Assembly (NCBI GenBank): GCA_030646035.1 | Contig: JAUSMY010000056.1 | Location: 69,481 to 133,480 of the forward strand | Source of the DNA: Thermodesulfovibrionia bacterium | GTDB taxonomy: Bacteria > Nitrospirota > Thermodesulfovibrionia > UBA6902 | Reading direction: 5' to 3' | Length of the DNA: 64,000 nt | In this document: piece after piece, positions 63,504 to 64,000 of the stretch | How positions within the stretch are numbered: the first letter of the stretch is position 1 | Layout: every line of letters starts with the position of its first letter | Notes under the pieces: model-generated | What the model was told of the DNA's origin: nothing | Databases searched by the model: none | What the model saw: the letters and a program-made list of their open reading frames with translations, nothing else | Program-made: the position numbers and the translations under genes

Positions 63504-64000
63504 ATGATAGAAGATGTAGCAAAGAGAAAAACCCCGCTTTACATCATGGCTTTCTTCTTATTGGTCAGTCCGTTCTATCTGAACGATTTCGCGAGTATCT
63601 TTGTCAAAGACTGGCACCTTTGGTTGTTTATAGACTATGCCGGTGTAAAGCTTTTCCCCTTCCTTGTCACGCTTTGGTTGATCTCTAAAAAGAAAATGCG
63701 GGCCTCGGAGTTCGGGCTGACAACTCAATCAGTGCCGTCATTTTTGATTGCATTTCTGATCGTGGCGCTCGTAGGTACAGTGATCGATCAAAATGGGTAT
63801 CAGTTAATAGCGAATCTCCCCGGATACTCTCCGCTCGGCGGTATGCCGGCTATCACAAACCCTGCCTGGGATTGGATAGACCTTACGCTTGGACTATTAA
63901 TGGTGGGGATATTTGAAGAACTCATCTTCCGCGGTTTCATGCACACCTTCATCAGCAGGTACACAGAGAATCCGTTTGCTATAGTCGTTATTTCTTCAGC
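63504..64000 (+). CDS. CPBP-family intramembrane metalloprotease, 3'-truncated by window edge
   Basis: An ATG at 63504 opens a frame that runs off the right edge (165 codons visible). It encodes hydrophobic helices (YIMAFFLLVSPFYL; FFLIAFLIVALVGTV-like) and then GIFEELIFRGFMHTFISR, the EExxxR motif of CPBP (CAAX-protease/bacteriocin-processing) enzymes; the second His motif lies beyond the edge. Such proteases act in the membrane on peptides or lipoprotein-like substrates. It follows pmbA by 16 bases. The N-terminal part is confident; the end of the gene is missing. Confidence 0.88.
   Translation, partial: MIEDVAKRKTPLYIMAFFLLVSPFYLNDFASIFVKDWHLWLFIDYAGVKLFPFLVTLWLISKKKMRASEFGLTTQSVPSFLIAFLIVALVGTVIDQNGYQLIANLPGYSPLGGMPAITNPAWDWIDLTLGLLMVGIFEELIFRGFMHTFISRYTENPFAIVVISS

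Overview
The window comes from a Gram-negative, anaerobic-type bacterium. It encodes CMP-KDO synthetase (LPS), TamA/TamB-like outer-membrane assembly proteins, futalosine-route menaquinone synthesis (MqnD), an HdrD/DsrK-like iron-sulfur protein and many multiheme c-type cytochromes. This mix, with moderate GC, fits Nitrospirota (Thermodesulfovibrionia-like) or a related lineage; that placement is inferred and no rRNA is present to test it.

Layout. (1) 1-17.9 kb is a cytochrome island. Eleven ORFs carry about 110 CXXCH haem-binding motifs plus six spaced-out variants (CX3CH, CX4CH, CX5CH). The largest has 26 motifs. An octahaem c / cytochrome b / trihaem c set looks like an inner-membrane quinol-oxidising module; the rest are periplasmic or surface electron carriers. 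A PpiC-type foldase, an NHL propeller, a receiver-only response regulator and a cysteine-less thioredoxin-TPR protein are interspersed. Two sigma-54 promoters lie inside. (2) 17.9-25.6 kb: tRNA-Ala(CGC), then tamB, a BamA/TamA protein with about seven POTRA repeats, and a SurA-like protein. (3) 25.6-31.7 kb: GNAT, Ppx/GppA, MqnD (minus strand); MoxR-DUF58-transglutaminase operon (plus strand). (4) 31.7-34 kb: iscR-tusA-iscS-iscU with an IscR-type operator. (5) 34-37 kb: accessory strip with AbrB/PIN toxin-antitoxin, HNH restriction endonuclease, restriction-gene fragments and a second PIN module. (6) 37-44.9 kb: PP-loop ATPase, hisA-hisF (hisF carries an inserted palindromic repeat), HdrD-like/cytochrome b/macro-domain operon with a sigma-54 promoter and an adjacent sigma-54 activator gene, and a nuclease. 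(7) 44.9-55 kb: pyrimidine operon pyrR-pyrB-pyrC-carA-X-carB-greA-pyrK-pyrD behind a PyrR attenuator. Gene X appears to need a -1 frameshift at A-AAA-AAG followed by a perfect hairpin. (8) 55-64 kb: glycosyltransferase-like and radical SAM genes, then kdsB-pyrG-eno-ftsB-queD-pmbA and a CPBP protease cut by the window edge.

How it fits together: menaquinol (MqnD route) would be oxidised by membrane modules (the cytochrome b set, the HdrD/b pair) and electrons passed through very haem-rich proteins outward. Regulation of electron-transfer genes seems to rely on sigma-54.

No gene-free stretch exceeds 300 bases. The longest (42379-42671, 18020-18289, 6528-6740) hold regulatory sites described below. 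No CRISPR array, IS element or rRNA was seen.
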